From Flavobacterium channae (lineage in GTDB: Bacteria; Bacteroidota; Bacteroidia; Flavobacteriales; Flavobacteriaceae), in the NCBI RefSeq assembly GCF_021172165.1, contig NZ_CP089096.1, positions 2,604,001-2,668,000 of the forward strand: DNA of 64,000 nt, written 5' to 3'. The notes under the pieces are model-generated. The model made no database searches. It was not told the origin of the DNA and saw only the letters and a list, made by a program, of their open reading frames with translations. Below are positions 17,551 to 26,322 of the stretch, in pieces (within the stretch, counting starts at the first letter, position 1; every line of letters starts with the position of its first letter). The position numbers and the translations under genes were made by a program.

Positions 17551-19851
17551 TTAAAAAATGAACTTTTTAGCTACTGTTACGTTGTTTTCTAGTGTTGTTT
17601 TAATAATTAATGCTTGATTATTAGTTGCTAATTCTGAAAGTACTACTTCTGATGCGTTAATTTTATTTTTAGACAACACCACTCTTCCTAACATATCGTA
17701 AACAACAACACTTGAAATAGCAGCTTTTGTTGATACAATTTTAGGTTGATTATCTTGTGTGAAAACATAAACGGAATTTTCGTTTCCAACAAAATCATCA
17801 TTTGAAAGTGAAGTGTCTTCGTAATGCAATCTAAAACGAGAATCAAAAGTTCCTATTGCAGTTGAAAAACTAAAATTATTACCTTTTAAATTATGAAAAC
17901 TTCCGTCATTTGTATCTTCTAAAAAGATGTCTTTGTCTGCAAAAAATGTATCAAAATGATCAATTGCAATTTCAAAAGTTCCCGCTTGTGTTGTCATATA
18001 TCCTAAAGGAACAACATCTGTAATTACCCATGGATACGCTTTTGCTTGAATTCCTAATGGAAACGTTAAAGACGGAATTAAAGAATAAAAACGAATTGCT
18101 CCCTGAGTTGACGCTAAGGCATCAGATCCAAAATCATAACCATCCGTTGCGTCTTCTTGATAACCAATCGCTATTTGTTTAAAAGCCCCTTGTGTATTAG
18201 TCATATTTAGATGGTAATAATAATTTAAAGGTAAGTCTTGCGCTTCTCTATAAAATTGCGAATTATTTCCGCCAACACGCATTGCATTAGTTAAATTAAA
18301 AGATGAAGTAGTAGCTGCTGAGGCAAAGAAACCTTGTCCTGCACCAATGTAAATTCCAGGAGCATCACCACCAGTTACTGCGGCAGTTCCCGTTGTTCTT
18401 GTACGAATCGCGTAATCATCTGTTGTAAAAACATTATTCGTAATTGCGGAATTATGCGTCCAAAAATAAAGTGTCCCTAAATTACTATTATCAATCAAAG
18501 TAATTACATTAATTGCAGAAGGGTAAGGATTTGAAATAAAATTATAGTTCAACAACATTGGATTAAATGCTTCTACATTTACTGAAATATTTCCGTTGTT
18601 TGGAGTTCCAACAAATTCTCCGTTAAAAACTTGCGGTGTAGTTGTATAACCCTGTGGCGCTCTAATTGCATAACCTTTACCTGGAGCCATAACATTTGAT
18701 TGGTTTTCAATCACCCAGTTATTAACTGCCGGATTTGCATTATATGAATAAAATTTATCTCCTAAAGTAAGCGGTGAAAACACATTTAAAACTTGACCTG
18801 AAACTGGCGCTCCCCAATATGTAAATTCGTATTGGCGCATTGGTTTTGCATTTCTCTTGTAATTAATGTTTCCAGTATTTACAGCTAAAGCATTTGCTTG
18901 TAAAAGAGCTGCATCATTTTCAAAAACCAAATTTGATCCAGCAACAACATTAACTCCATTTTCAACAGATAAAGTGTGATTTGAATTGATAGTTACAATT
19001 GCGTTGTTTGAAACAGAAATAGAACAAGCTGCTAAATTTGCTGTAGAAGAATAATCTCCTGTGAAAACAACATTTTTATTAGCATTTGGTTCACCTTTAT
19101 CCCATGACGTTCCGTTCCAAGTGGTAGTCATTGCACACTTTTGAACCAATAAATTGTTAGCATGTAAATTATTTAAATCATTTCCAGGATCTGTATTACC
19201 AACATATAATTTGAATCCAGAAAACTGCCCAGTTCTTATTCCTGAAGAATAAACTTCTGAACCTCTCGTTATGATTACTTCATACGAATTTACATCTGTT
19301 TGATTTACTTGCAACATAAAAATTGATGCTTGATCATAAGCCCAACCCAAATCTGCAACCGTTGTTGTTGAATATACATCTGAACCAACATTAAAATTGA
19401 ATAACGCACCAAAGTTCTGGTCCATTAAATCGATTCCTTTATAGCCGTTTCTATATGCAATTGCCAAATCAATCTTAAAAGATTCTCCAGGCAACAAATA
19501 CTGACGACCACTAACAGCAGGCGAACCAGTGTTTGTTAAAAAACGTTGTGCATTTGCTTGAACAGATGTCCCTCCTGGATTTGCATACATAGAAAAAGAA
19601 CTTCCAGAAGTATTAATATCTCCAAATCCTTGAGCAGAAGAACTCCCTAAAAAATGCCCTGCAAAATGAGTTCCATCGGTATTTTGAGTCCATAAATCCC
19701 AAACTGAAAAACCAGTTCCAGCGTTACTTCCATTTGTCCATGTACCATAATTAGCAGCACTATCAGAGAATAAAGTAGCCTGAGCTAAACTTGATTGTAA
19801 ATGAAATAATGCGAAAACTGTCGCGATTATTAAAGAGTAATTTTTTTTCAT
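17551..19851 (-). CDS. Secreted protein with T9SS type A sorting domain
   Basis: A 766-residue exported protein of unknown activity. A signal peptide (about residues 1-23, ending SSLAQA) is followed by a beta-rich N-terminal region, then a stretch with GTSWDKGEPNANKNVVFTGD and repeated SVSNNAIVTINSNHTLSVENG that is common in flavobacterial surface proteins. The C-terminal 80 residues match the type A sorting domain (VVVYDMLGRVVLSKNKI ... VAKKFIF), which sends cargo through the type IX secretion system to the cell surface. No catalytic motif is visible. It forms its own unit with a strong terminator downstream; a lipoprotein gene lies 35 bp upstream on the same strand. Confidence 0.85.
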   Translation of the reverse strand: MKKNYSLIIATVFALFHLQSSLAQATLFSDSAANYGTWTNGSNAGTGFSVWDLWTQNTDGTHFAGHFLGSSSAQGFGDINTSGSSFSMYANPGGTSVQANAQRFLTNTGSPAVSGRQYLLPGESFKIDLAIAYRNGYKGIDLMDQNFGALFNFNVGSDVYSTTTVADLGWAYDQASIFMLQVNQTDVNSYEVIITRGSEVYSSGIRTGQFSGFKLYVGNTDPGNDLNNLHANNLLVQKCAMTTTWNGTSWDKGEPNANKNVVFTGDYSSTANLAACSISVSNNAIVTINSNHTLSVENGVNVVAGSNLVFENDAALLQANALAVNTGNINYKRNAKPMRQYEFTYWGAPVSGQVLNVFSPLTLGDKFYSYNANPAVNNWVIENQSNVMAPGKGYAIRAPQGYTTTPQVFNGEFVGTPNNGNISVNVEAFNPMLLNYNFISNPYPSAINVITLIDNSNLGTLYFWTHNSAITNNVFTTDDYAIRTRTTGTAAVTGGDAPGIYIGAGQGFFASAATTSSFNLTNAMRVGGNNSQFYREAQDLPLNYYYHLNMTNTQGAFKQIAIGYQEDATDGYDFGSDALASTQGAIRFYSLIPSLTFPLGIQAKAYPWVITDVVPLGYMTTQAGTFEIAIDHFDTFFADKDIFLEDTNDGSFHNLKGNNFSFSTAIGTFDSRFRLHYEDTSLSNDDFVGNENSVYVFTQDNQPKIVSTKAAISSVVVYDMLGRVVLSKNKINASEVVLSELATNNQALIIKTTLENNVTVAKKFIF

Positions 19852-19886
19852 GTGTAACTATTTGATAGTAAATATAATAAAATATT

Positions 19887-20492
19887 TTATTTGATTCCGT
19901 CTGAAATTTCCATCTTCTCACGCATTCTGTTTGGATCAGCATGGCGAGCAGTATCTAATGCTTGTAACATTAGTTCTTCCCCTATTTCTTTTGGGATAGC
20001 TTTTTTGATAATAATTTCATCCCATTGATTATACAATCCTTTAATTTCTTCATTTATTTCTGGAATTAATTTGGCAATTCTTTGCTCTGGAATTACTCTT
20101 AAATTCATAAATGTTTCTAACGATTTTAGTTTCGTATTAAGGGTTGTGATTCTACTTAAAATTTGAGGTTTATTGTATTCTGATGGAATAGTTATAGCCA
20201 AAGTATCAGCTTTAGAAGACAAATTTTTGGTCTTCATTTGAAAAGCCGTTAAAGTAGATTGCGGCTTTTGCAACATTTCTATTTCAAATTGTCTCCACTC
20301 ATTCCATCTGTTTAAAGTAGCATTAACTTCTGGTCTTGGATTTGGAAATTGAAACTGCCACATTTTAGAAATGTTTTTAAAAACAGCTTCATTTTTTTGA
20401 GCAACACGTTGTGCTTCTACTTGCTGATTTTCAGATTCACAAGCAAATAAAGTAAAAACCAAAAACAATAAACTATATAAGAAAACTTTCAT
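19887..20492 (-). CDS. Hypothetical lipoprotein, helix-rich
   Basis: A 201-residue protein with a signal peptide ending in a lipobox (LFACESEN), so a lipid anchor at Cys18 is expected. The mature part is almost entirely helical and Gln/Glu/Lys-rich (for example PQSTLTAFQMKTKNLSSKADTL, LKSLETFMNLRVIPEQRIAKLI), which suggests a coiled coil or helical bundle. Family members in Bacteroidota are sometimes labelled as viral A-type inclusion proteins, a name without functional value. A TACCTTTG -7 element is at 20510-20517. The function is unknown. Confidence 0.7.
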   Translation of the reverse strand: MKVFLYSLLFLVFTLFACESENQQVEAQRVAQKNEAVFKNISKMWQFQFPNPRPEVNATLNRWNEWRQFEIEMLQKPQSTLTAFQMKTKNLSSKADTLAITIPSEYNKPQILSRITTLNTKLKSLETFMNLRVIPEQRIAKLIPEINEEIKGLYNQWDEIIIKKAIPKEIGEELMLQALDTARHADPNRMREKMEISDGIK

Positions 20493-20684
20493 TTTAAATT
20501 TTTAAAATGCAAAGGTACAAATGTTTGTTAAACGTAGCGTTTTTTATTACAATATCTTAACATCAATTTTGTTAATCAATTAAGAATAATCATTTAAAAC
20601 ATGTTAATTTATTAAATATCCAAATATCGGCTGTGTTTTATAAAAATATCACAAAATTTCGATTAAAAAATTACTTGTAAATGC

Positions 20685-20692
20685 TATATTTG
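20685..20692 (+). promoter_or_regulatory. -7 element for the threonine dehydrogenase-like gene
   Basis: TATATTTG fits TAnnTTTG. It lies inside the longest possible open frame (which would begin at 20681), 21 bp before the ATG at 20714, and so shows that translation must start at 20714. The -33 element is not clear. Confidence 0.55.
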
Positions 20693-20713
20693 TTACCTCA
20701 TTTACACAACAAA

Positions 20714-21667
20714 ATGGATACGAAAATATTAATTATTGGTGCTTGTGGTCAAATAGGCACCGAACTTACTGCTAAATTAAGAGCAACATATGGTGTAAAC
20801 AATGTAGTTGCTTCAGATATTAGAAAATTAAATAATGATGTAGTTAACAATGGTATTTTTGAAGTTGTTAATGCTTTAGATTATAATCAAATTGAGCATT
20901 TAATTGAGCAATATCAAATAACTGATGTTTATTTAATGGCGGCTTTACTTTCTGCAACTGCTGAAAAAAATCCAGCTTTTGCATGGGATTTAAATATGAA
21001 CTCTTTATTCCATGTTTTAAACTTGGCTAAAGCAGGTAAAATCAAAAAGATTTTTTGGCCTTCAAGTATTGCTGTTTTTGGACCAACAACTCCTAGAGAA
21101 AACACACCTCAATATACTATAATGGAACCGTCAACAGTTTACGGAATTTCGAAACAAACTGGAGAAAGATGGTGTGAATATTACTATAACCAATATGGTG
21201 TTGATGTAAGAAGTATTCGTTACCCAGGTTTAATTAGTTGGAGTACTGAAGCTGGTGGTGGAACTACTGATTATGCGGTTGACATTTACCACAAAGCAAT
21301 TACCGACGGAAAATTCACAAGTTTCCTATCTGAAAACACAGAATTACCAATGATGTATATGGATGATGCCATTAAAGCAACCATAGGAATTATGCAAGCT
21401 CCAGCTGAGCAAATAAAAATTCGTTCATCATATAATTTAGCTGCAATGAGTTTTACTCCAAAACAAATTGGTGAAGAAATAAAAAAACATTATCCAAATT
21501 TCGAGTTGAGTTATGAGCCAGACTTCCGTCAAAAAATTGCTGATAGTTGGCCAGCCAGTATTGATGATTCTTCAGCTAGAGAAGATTGGGGCTGGAAAAA
21601 TGATTTTAACATAGAAAACATGACAGTTGATATGTTCAAAAATTTAAAAGAACATACTTACAATTAA
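20714..21667 (+). CDS. NAD-dependent epimerase-type L-threonine 3-dehydrogenase
   Basis: A 317-residue extended short-chain dehydrogenase. The NAD-binding GxxGxxG motif is at the start (ILIIGACGQIG), the active-site YxxxK is in PSTVYGISKQTGE, and SSIAVFGP supplies the catalytic Ser region. The sequence RYPGLISWSTEAGGGTTDYAV is characteristic of the SDR-type threonine dehydrogenase, which oxidises L-threonine to 2-amino-3-oxobutyrate; other sugar epimerases differ there. The start is set at the ATG 20714, since the -7 element lies upstream within the longer frame. The gene stands alone between a divergent lipoprotein gene and a shared convergent terminator. Confidence 0.85.
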   Translation: MDTKILIIGACGQIGTELTAKLRATYGVNNVVASDIRKLNNDVVNNGIFEVVNALDYNQIEHLIEQYQITDVYLMAALLSATAEKNPAFAWDLNMNSLFHVLNLAKAGKIKKIFWPSSIAVFGPTTPRENTPQYTIMEPSTVYGISKQTGERWCEYYYNQYGVDVRSIRYPGLISWSTEAGGGTTDYAVDIYHKAITDGKFTSFLSENTELPMMYMDDAIKATIGIMQAPAEQIKIRSSYNLAAMSFTPKQIGEEIKKHYPNFELSYEPDFRQKIADSWPASIDDSSAREDWGWKNDFNIENMTVDMFKNLKEHTYN

Positions 21668-21670
21668 TAA

Positions 21671-21698
21671 AAAACGCTCCAATTTCTTGGAGCGTTTT
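21671..21698. terminator. Bidirectional terminator between convergent genes
   Basis: A 12-bp perfect stem (AAAACGCTCCAA at 21671-21682, TTGGAGCGTTTT at 21687-21698) with a 4-nt loop. The A/T ends serve both strands. It lies just past the plus-strand dehydrogenase and before the end of the minus-strand globin-like gene. Confidence 0.85.
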
Positions 21699-21720
21699 CA
21701 ATTAAAACAAAAAAACAAAC

Positions 21721-22305
21721 TTACTCCTGTACAATAGGAGCTCTCAATGATTCTAATACCGCAACAACTTCGCCGATTAATTCTGGATCAGTAACCCCAT
21801 TTAAACCAGCAGCTGCACCTACATATCCTATAAATTTATCATAATTAGCATCATTAGACTTTCTTCCCATACGAGGATTTTGAGCTGGATCATGAGCTGC
21901 AACCATATTCATTCCTGTGTAAACATTTGTTGCACCGCCTCCAGTATTTGCTGAAAAGAAATCTGTTAAATTTTTACTTAAGATAGCTACATTTGTAGTG
22001 TTTCCACTTAATGCTTCTGAAAGAATAGGAGCAAAATGTTCTCCTAAATTACCTTCAGCTCCATCTAAAACATCTGCAACAATTAAAGTAATAGTAGAAT
22101 CAACAACTGAACGATAACTCAAGCGTCCTTGTTCAATCATTTGACTTGGATTATTAGGATCAGAAACCAGAGTTGTTCCTCCTAATTTAGCATATAAAGA
22201 TGCTGGTTCAGCAACTCTGTCATCATCATCATCATTACATGACACAACAAATAATCCTGAAACAATAAACAAAGCCATTAAGGCTAATTTTGAAAAATTT
22301 TTCAT
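21721..22305 (-). CDS. Truncated-hemoglobin-like lipoprotein
   Basis: A 194-residue protein with a lipobox (VVSCNDDDDD, Cys23), so it should sit in the envelope. The mature part follows group 1 truncated hemoglobins: SLYAKLGG (37-43) matches the globin A-helix start, YTGMNMVAAHDP (129-140) matches the segment with the proximal heme His (His138), and ANYDKFIGYVGAAAGLNGV through VLESLRAPIV matches the G/H helices. The distal Tyr at B10 is not conserved (Thr or Ser at about 70-71), and a loop is inserted after YAKLGG. Truncated globins are normally cytoplasmic. It lies 18 bp downstream of a membrane protein gene, probably its operon partner. Heme binding is inferred. Confidence 0.75.
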   Translation of the reverse strand: MKNFSKLALMALFIVSGLFVVSCNDDDDDRVAEPASLYAKLGGTTLVSDPNNPSQMIEQGRLSYRSVVDSTITLIVADVLDGAEGNLGEHFAPILSEALSGNTTNVAILSKNLTDFFSANTGGGATNVYTGMNMVAAHDPAQNPRMGRKSNDANYDKFIGYVGAAAGLNGVTDPELIGEVVAVLESLRAPIVQE

Positions 22306-22323
22306 AGTAATAGTATTTGGAAG

Positions 22324-22761
22324 TTAATTAAATATTCTTTGTATTCCTCTTGAAAACTTGTAACTAAAGCTATCTTCATTCATAACCGGACAAACTTGTT
22401 TTGATGCAAGCTCATTTGAAACTATATATCTTTCAGCTTTATAATTTCCCATTGCCATTAACTTATCATAAATGGTTTTTGAATCGGCAACCTTTAAATC
22501 ATGAAAAAAAACCAAAGCACCAGTTTCAATATTAATTCTATCTGTTTTTACACCTGGAATTTTTTTAAGATTCCTGTGAATTTCTTTAGCTTTAATTGAA
22601 TCCAAAGGCTCTTTAAAATCAATTCTACTAATTTGTAACGATGCATTATCAATTACAATTGGTTTGGCTGTAGCTATATGAACAACCAATACAACAAAAA
22701 GAAGTGTCGAAAATGCTAAAACACTTCCAATAGCGATTTTGAATTTTTTACTAATTTTCAT
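22324..22761 (-). CDS. Membrane-anchored HMA-like small protein
   Basis: A 145-residue protein with one N-terminal membrane helix (residues about 9-33) and a small C-terminal domain. The order strand (LQISRIDF), helix (AKEIHRNLKKIPGV), strands (DRINIETGALVFFHDL), helix (SKTIYDKLMAMG), strand (AERYIV) suggests a ferredoxin-like fold as in heavy-metal-associated domains, but the metal-binding CxxC is absent. A single Cys is in a KQVCPVMN segment near the end. It is directly upstream of the globin-like lipoprotein gene (18-bp gap), so the two are probably co-expressed. The function is unknown. Confidence 0.65.
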   Translation of the reverse strand: MKISKKFKIAIGSVLAFSTLLFVVLVVHIATAKPIVIDNASLQISRIDFKEPLDSIKAKEIHRNLKKIPGVKTDRINIETGALVFFHDLKVADSKTIYDKLMAMGNYKAERYIVSNELASKQVCPVMNEDSFSYKFSRGIQRIFN

Positions 22762-22840
22762 AATGTTGAGATTTTTTGTTTAGTAGCATTTACGAAAAAT
22801 AAATTGCCTTGGTTTTCTCAAACTGATTTTTTTTTAAAAT

Positions 22841-22873
22841 AAAAAATCCCAAGGCTATTTACCTTGGGATTTT
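22841..22873. terminator. Bidirectional hairpin terminator
   Basis: A 12-bp stem (AAAATCCCAAGG at 22843-22854, CCTTGGGATTTT at 22862-22873) with a 7-nt loop, preceded by an A-run. It ends the minus-strand NTF2-like gene at 22895-23386. Confidence 0.85.
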
Positions 22874-22894
22874 AAAACAAACAAAATGTTTGCA

Positions 22895-23386
22895 TTATTT
22901 TTTATCTGATAGAATTTTATCTTCTAATATTGATTTAATTTTAACTATTTCATCTACATTTTCATTAGGAATGGTCATCGATAAAACGTAATGTTTAATT
23001 TTCCATTCTCCGTTTTCTTGAACTAAAACTCCTGAACCTCTACAAATTTTCATTTGAGTACTCAACAATTCGTCAAACCAAACCGTTTTCCCGTCTGAAC
23101 TAAAATAAATATTTCGTTCAATAGCTTTAAAATTCCATGCTTTTCCTTTATCAAAATAAGGTTTTGCAAAAGCTTGAAATTCTTTTTTGTCCCAATTTTC
23201 TGTTGCATCAGTTCCAATAAAAATTGATTCTTCTGACATTGCATCAAAATAGGCATTGAAATTTGCTTGCGCTGCCGCCTTATGCCAATTATCTAAAATA
23301 GCATTAATTGATGATTTTTGAGTATCTAAATTCTGATGAGTTGAACAACTAACAATAACTAGAAAAAAAAGATAATAGAGTTTCAT
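22895..23386 (-). CDS. NTF2-like (SnoaL/DUF4440-type) lipoprotein
   Basis: A 163-residue protein with a lipobox in its signal peptide (VIVSCSTHQ). The mature domain looks like the NTF2/SnoaL cone fold: INAILDNWHKAAAQANFNAYFDAMSEESIFIGTDATE is the typical helical start followed by the first strand, and WKIKHYVLSMTIPNE the typical final strand. Members are small ligand-binding or enzyme-like domains; no specific active site is recognised. It ends at a strong terminator and lies 47 bp downstream of amt, so it may be read from the amt transcript. Confidence 0.75.
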   Translation of the reverse strand: MKLYYLFFLVIVSCSTHQNLDTQKSSINAILDNWHKAAAQANFNAYFDAMSEESIFIGTDATENWDKKEFQAFAKPYFDKGKAWNFKAIERNIYFSSDGKTVWFDELLSTQMKICRGSGVLVQENGEWKIKHYVLSMTIPNENVDEIVKIKSILEDKILSDKK

Positions 23387-23433
23387 TTTTGATTGTTTAA
23401 AAAATTGAGTATATCAAAAATAACATATTCTAC

Positions 23434-24768
23434 CTAAAATTTTTCGTTATGTTGAGACAAATCAAGACCAAGTTGTTCTGATTCTTCTGAAACTCGTAAT
23501 GGAATAAACCAATTTGCTACTTTGTATAATAAAATAGATCCAAAAAAAGTAAAGAAAGCAACCAATATCAATGCCATCATGTGGTGTCCAAAAACCGACC
23601 AACCACCGTGAAGCAAACTTGCATTTTCTCCTTCAGCAAAAATAGCTGTTAAAATCATTCCCATAATACCACCAACACCATGACAAGCAAAAACATCAAG
23701 TGTGTCATCAATTTCTTTAAGTTTTTTCCAATACAACATTTTATTAGAAACTATTGCGGTAATAAATCCAAAGAAAATACTTTTTGGAATGGATACAAAT
23801 CCTGCAGCTGGCGTTATAGCAACTAATCCTACAACAGCTCCAATACATGCTCCAAGAGCGGAAGCTTTACGACCATTAATTCTATCGAAAAATACCCAAG
23901 TTAACATAGCAGAAGCAGAAGCTACAGTTGTTGTAGCAAAAGCCATAGCAGCAGTTCCGTTAGCAGCCAAAGCCGAACCCGCATTAAAACCAAACCAACC
24001 AAACCATAACATTCCTGTACCAAGTAATACAAAAGGAATATTCGTCGGAATATGTTCGCTATTTTTACGTTTACCAAGCACTAAAACACCTGCTAAAGCA
24101 GCAAATCCTGCGCTCATGTGAACTACTGTTCCACCTGCAAAATCTTTAACTCCAAAATAAGAACCTAATAATCCGCTAGGATGCCAAACCATGTGACATA
24201 ATGGAGTATAAATAAATAAAGTAAACAAACAGATAAAGAACAAGTAACCTATAAAACGTACACGTTCTGCAAATGAACCTGTAATAATTGCCGGTGTAAT
24301 TACTGCAAACTTCATTTGAAATAATGCAAATAAAACAAAAGGAATTGTTCCTGCTAATTGTTTGTGAGGCAACGAACCTACATTATCAAAAAACATAAAA
24401 TCAAATGGGTTTCCAATTATTCCGTAATGTTTACCTCCAATTTCAAAACCTAGACTATCTCCAAAAGAAAGACTAAATCCTACAACAACCCAAAGTAAAC
24501 TCACCACACCAAGTGATATAAAACTTTGTAACATCGTAGAAATTACATTTTTCTTTCCTACCATTCCACCATAGAAAAAAGACAATCCTGGCGTCATTAA
24601 TAATACGAATGATGATGATGTTAACAACCAAGCAACATCAGCAAAGTTTATGGCTTCAACCGTTGAAAATTGTGATTGTAATTCGTTTTTATTTTCCCAA
24701 AACAAACTAATTATCGATACTATCGAAATAATCACAAAAGAAACTAACCATCTTTTTTTAACTTTCAT
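23434..24768 (-). CDS. amt: Ammonium transporter (Amt family)
   Basis: A 444-residue inner membrane channel for NH4+/NH3. After an N-terminal hydrophobic segment that may act as a cleaved signal, it has the eleven helices of the family. Recognisable parts are FVLLMTPGLSFFYGGMVGKKN, the Asp of DFAGGTVVHMSAGFAALAG that binds ammonium with the first pore His in the same segment, FGWFGFNAGSAL, and the second pore His in DVFACHGVGGIMGM. No PII gene (glnK) is next to it. Its 130-bp leader has no clear housekeeping promoter but carries four copies of a CCCTAT motif that can form alternative hairpins ending at the start codon. Confidence 0.96.
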   Translation of the reverse strand: MKVKKRWLVSFVIISIVSIISLFWENKNELQSQFSTVEAINFADVAWLLTSSSFVLLMTPGLSFFYGGMVGKKNVISTMLQSFISLGVVSLLWVVVGFSLSFGDSLGFEIGGKHYGIIGNPFDFMFFDNVGSLPHKQLAGTIPFVLFALFQMKFAVITPAIITGSFAERVRFIGYLFFICLFTLFIYTPLCHMVWHPSGLLGSYFGVKDFAGGTVVHMSAGFAALAGVLVLGKRKNSEHIPTNIPFVLLGTGMLWFGWFGFNAGSALAANGTAAMAFATTTVASASAMLTWVFFDRINGRKASALGACIGAVVGLVAITPAAGFVSIPKSIFFGFITAIVSNKMLYWKKLKEIDDTLDVFACHGVGGIMGMILTAIFAEGENASLLHGGWSVFGHHMMALILVAFFTFFGSILLYKVANWFIPLRVSEESEQLGLDLSQHNEKF

Positions 24769-24897
24769 ACCCCTATTTTTTATAGGGTAAATTTAATAAA
24801 AAGTATTTTATTTAAAAAAAACTTTATGAAAAATAGGGGTTGTTTTAATAATTTATATAAATTTTTTATTTAATACCTCTAGAAATATAGGGTAAAA
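24769..24897 (-). promoter_or_regulatory. amt leader with four CCCTAT-type repeats and alternative hairpins
   Basis: In amt orientation, ACCCTAT-type motifs occur at about 24886-24897, at 24829-24841 and at 24781-24787. The reverse, AAAAATAGGGGT, lies at 24769-24780, directly abutting the ATG. The last segment can pair with its near neighbour (ACCCTAT/ATAGGGGT, about 5-nt loop) or over a 48-nt loop with the perfect 12-bp partner ACCCCTATTTTT (24829-24840 on the complement). Either pairing would cover the ribosome-binding region. Alternatively the motifs are binding sites of a nitrogen regulator. Confidence 0.5.
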
Positions 24898-24898
24898 A

Positions 24899-26188
24899 TT
24901 AAAAAGTATTAATTACAACCGTTTTTACATTTACAAACTCTTTAATACCATCTTCAGACAATTCTCTTCCATAACCAGATTTTTTAACACCGCCGAAAGG
25001 CAGTCTAGGATCTGATTTCACCATTTCGTTGATGAAAACTGCCCCTTCATTAAAATCTAAAATCTTGGTTTTAATAAAATCAATATCTTGAGTAAAAATA
25101 GAAACACCTAAACCAAAATCCGATTGATTGCTTAATTTAATTGCTTCATCAACATTTTTAAAAGTCACAATCGCAGCAACTGGTCCAAAAGTTTCTTCTT
25201 TAAAAACAGGCATTTTAGTTGTCACTTCAGTCAAAATAGTAGGCTCATAAAAAGCACCCGTTCTTTTTCCACCTGAAATTAATTTTGCTCCCATTTGAAT
25301 CGATTTTTGCACCTGAACATCTAATTCTTCGGCTAAATCAACTCTCGCAAGGGAACCTATTTGCGTTTTTGGATCTAAAGCATCACCTGTTTTTAATTCT
25401 TGAACAGCTTTTGTAAATCGAGAAATAAAATCAGTTGCGATATTTTCATGAATTAAAAAACGTTTGGCAGCTATACAACTTTGCCCTGCATTTTGCATAC
25501 GTGCATTTACTGCTGTTGCTATTGTTCTTTCAAGATTGGCATCTTCTAAAACGATGAAAGCATTGTTTCCGCCTAATTCCAAAACGCACTTTTTAAGATA
25601 TTTACCAGCTTCTGTAGCAACTGCAATTCCAGCATGTTCACTTCCAGTAAGCGAAACCGCTTTAATAATAGGATTTGCAATAACAGCAGCCACTTCATTA
25701 CTTGGAATTGGCAAATTTTGATAACATCCTTTTGGAAAACCAGCTTGTTCAAATATTTCTTGAATTAATTCCGCAGATTTTGGAACATTACTAGCGTGCT
25801 TAACAACAACTGTATTTCCAGCGATAATTGTAGGAACAGCAAATCGGAACACTTGCCAAAAAGGGAAATTCCACGGCATTACTCCTAAAATCACTCCTAA
25901 AGATTCATAAGTCACAAAACTTTCAGCTACTTCTGTTTTTATTGTTTTTGAAGCTAAAAATGATTCTGCATTTTCATAATAATAATTACACAAAAGCGCA
26001 CATTTTTCAACTTCTGCAATGGCTTGCGAAATAGGTTTATGCATTTCGGTGGCGATACAAGTTGCATATTCTTGCCTATCTTCTAAAAGTAGTTTAGCTA
26101 ATTGTGGTAAAAAAGATATTCTATTTTTAATAGATAATTGTTTCCAAGAAAGTTGTGTATTGGCTGAAAATTCTAATTGTGATTGCAT
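24899..26188 (-). CDS. NAD(P)-dependent aldehyde dehydrogenase, succinate-semialdehyde type
   Basis: A 429-residue member of the aldehyde dehydrogenase superfamily. The catalytic Glu204 (in LELGGNNAF) and nucleophile Cys238 (NAGQSCIA) are present, as are GVMPWNFPFWQ, TGSEHAG and PFGGVKKSGYGRE. The pattern fits the short Sad/YneI-like succinate-semialdehyde dehydrogenases. It is about 25-30 residues shorter at the N-terminus than typical members, lacking the NPAT-like first strand. An in-frame stop codon 30 bp upstream of the ATG excludes a longer frame. The gene precedes amt on the same strand. The substrate is inferred from family resemblance only. Confidence 0.85.
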   Translation of the reverse strand: MQSQLEFSANTQLSWKQLSIKNRISFLPQLAKLLLEDRQEYATCIATEMHKPISQAIAEVEKCALLCNYYYENAESFLASKTIKTEVAESFVTYESLGVILGVMPWNFPFWQVFRFAVPTIIAGNTVVVKHASNVPKSAELIQEIFEQAGFPKGCYQNLPIPSNEVAAVIANPIIKAVSLTGSEHAGIAVATEAGKYLKKCVLELGGNNAFIVLEDANLERTIATAVNARMQNAGQSCIAAKRFLIHENIATDFISRFTKAVQELKTGDALDPKTQIGSLARVDLAEELDVQVQKSIQMGAKLISGGKRTGAFYEPTILTEVTTKMPVFKEETFGPVAAIVTFKNVDEAIKLSNQSDFGLGVSIFTQDIDFIKTKILDFNEGAVFINEMVKSDPRLPFGGVKKSGYGRELSEDGIKEFVNVKTVVINTF

Positions 26189-26291
26189 AACAAAAGTGTT
26201 TATGTAAAATTACATATTAAAATTGAAAACACAGATTGAATAGAAAATCCTTTGTTGCTAAAACATCAAATTTAAATTCGAAAGGAAATAA

Positions 26292-26299
26292 TATCTTTG
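26292..26299 (+). promoter_or_regulatory. -7 element for the oxygenase gene
   Basis: TATCTTTG, the commonest form of the flavobacterial -7 box, lies 23 bp before the ATG at 26323 and within the longer open frame that begins at 26236. It decides the start. No TTG at the right -33 distance. Confidence 0.55.
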
Positions 26300-26322
26300 T
26301 AGCATATTTCAATTTTAATAAA

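Noticed and set aside
23702..24121. Plus-strand 139-codon ORF inside amt
   Set aside because: Antisense to a well-conserved transporter; its Ala/Pro-rich translation reflects the amt codon pattern. Similar antisense ORFs in mfd, envC-like, atpA and ompA-like genes were rejected for the same reason.
24769..24898. Sigma-54 promoter for amt
   Set aside because: No TGGC-N8-TTGC pattern is present in the leader on the minus strand.
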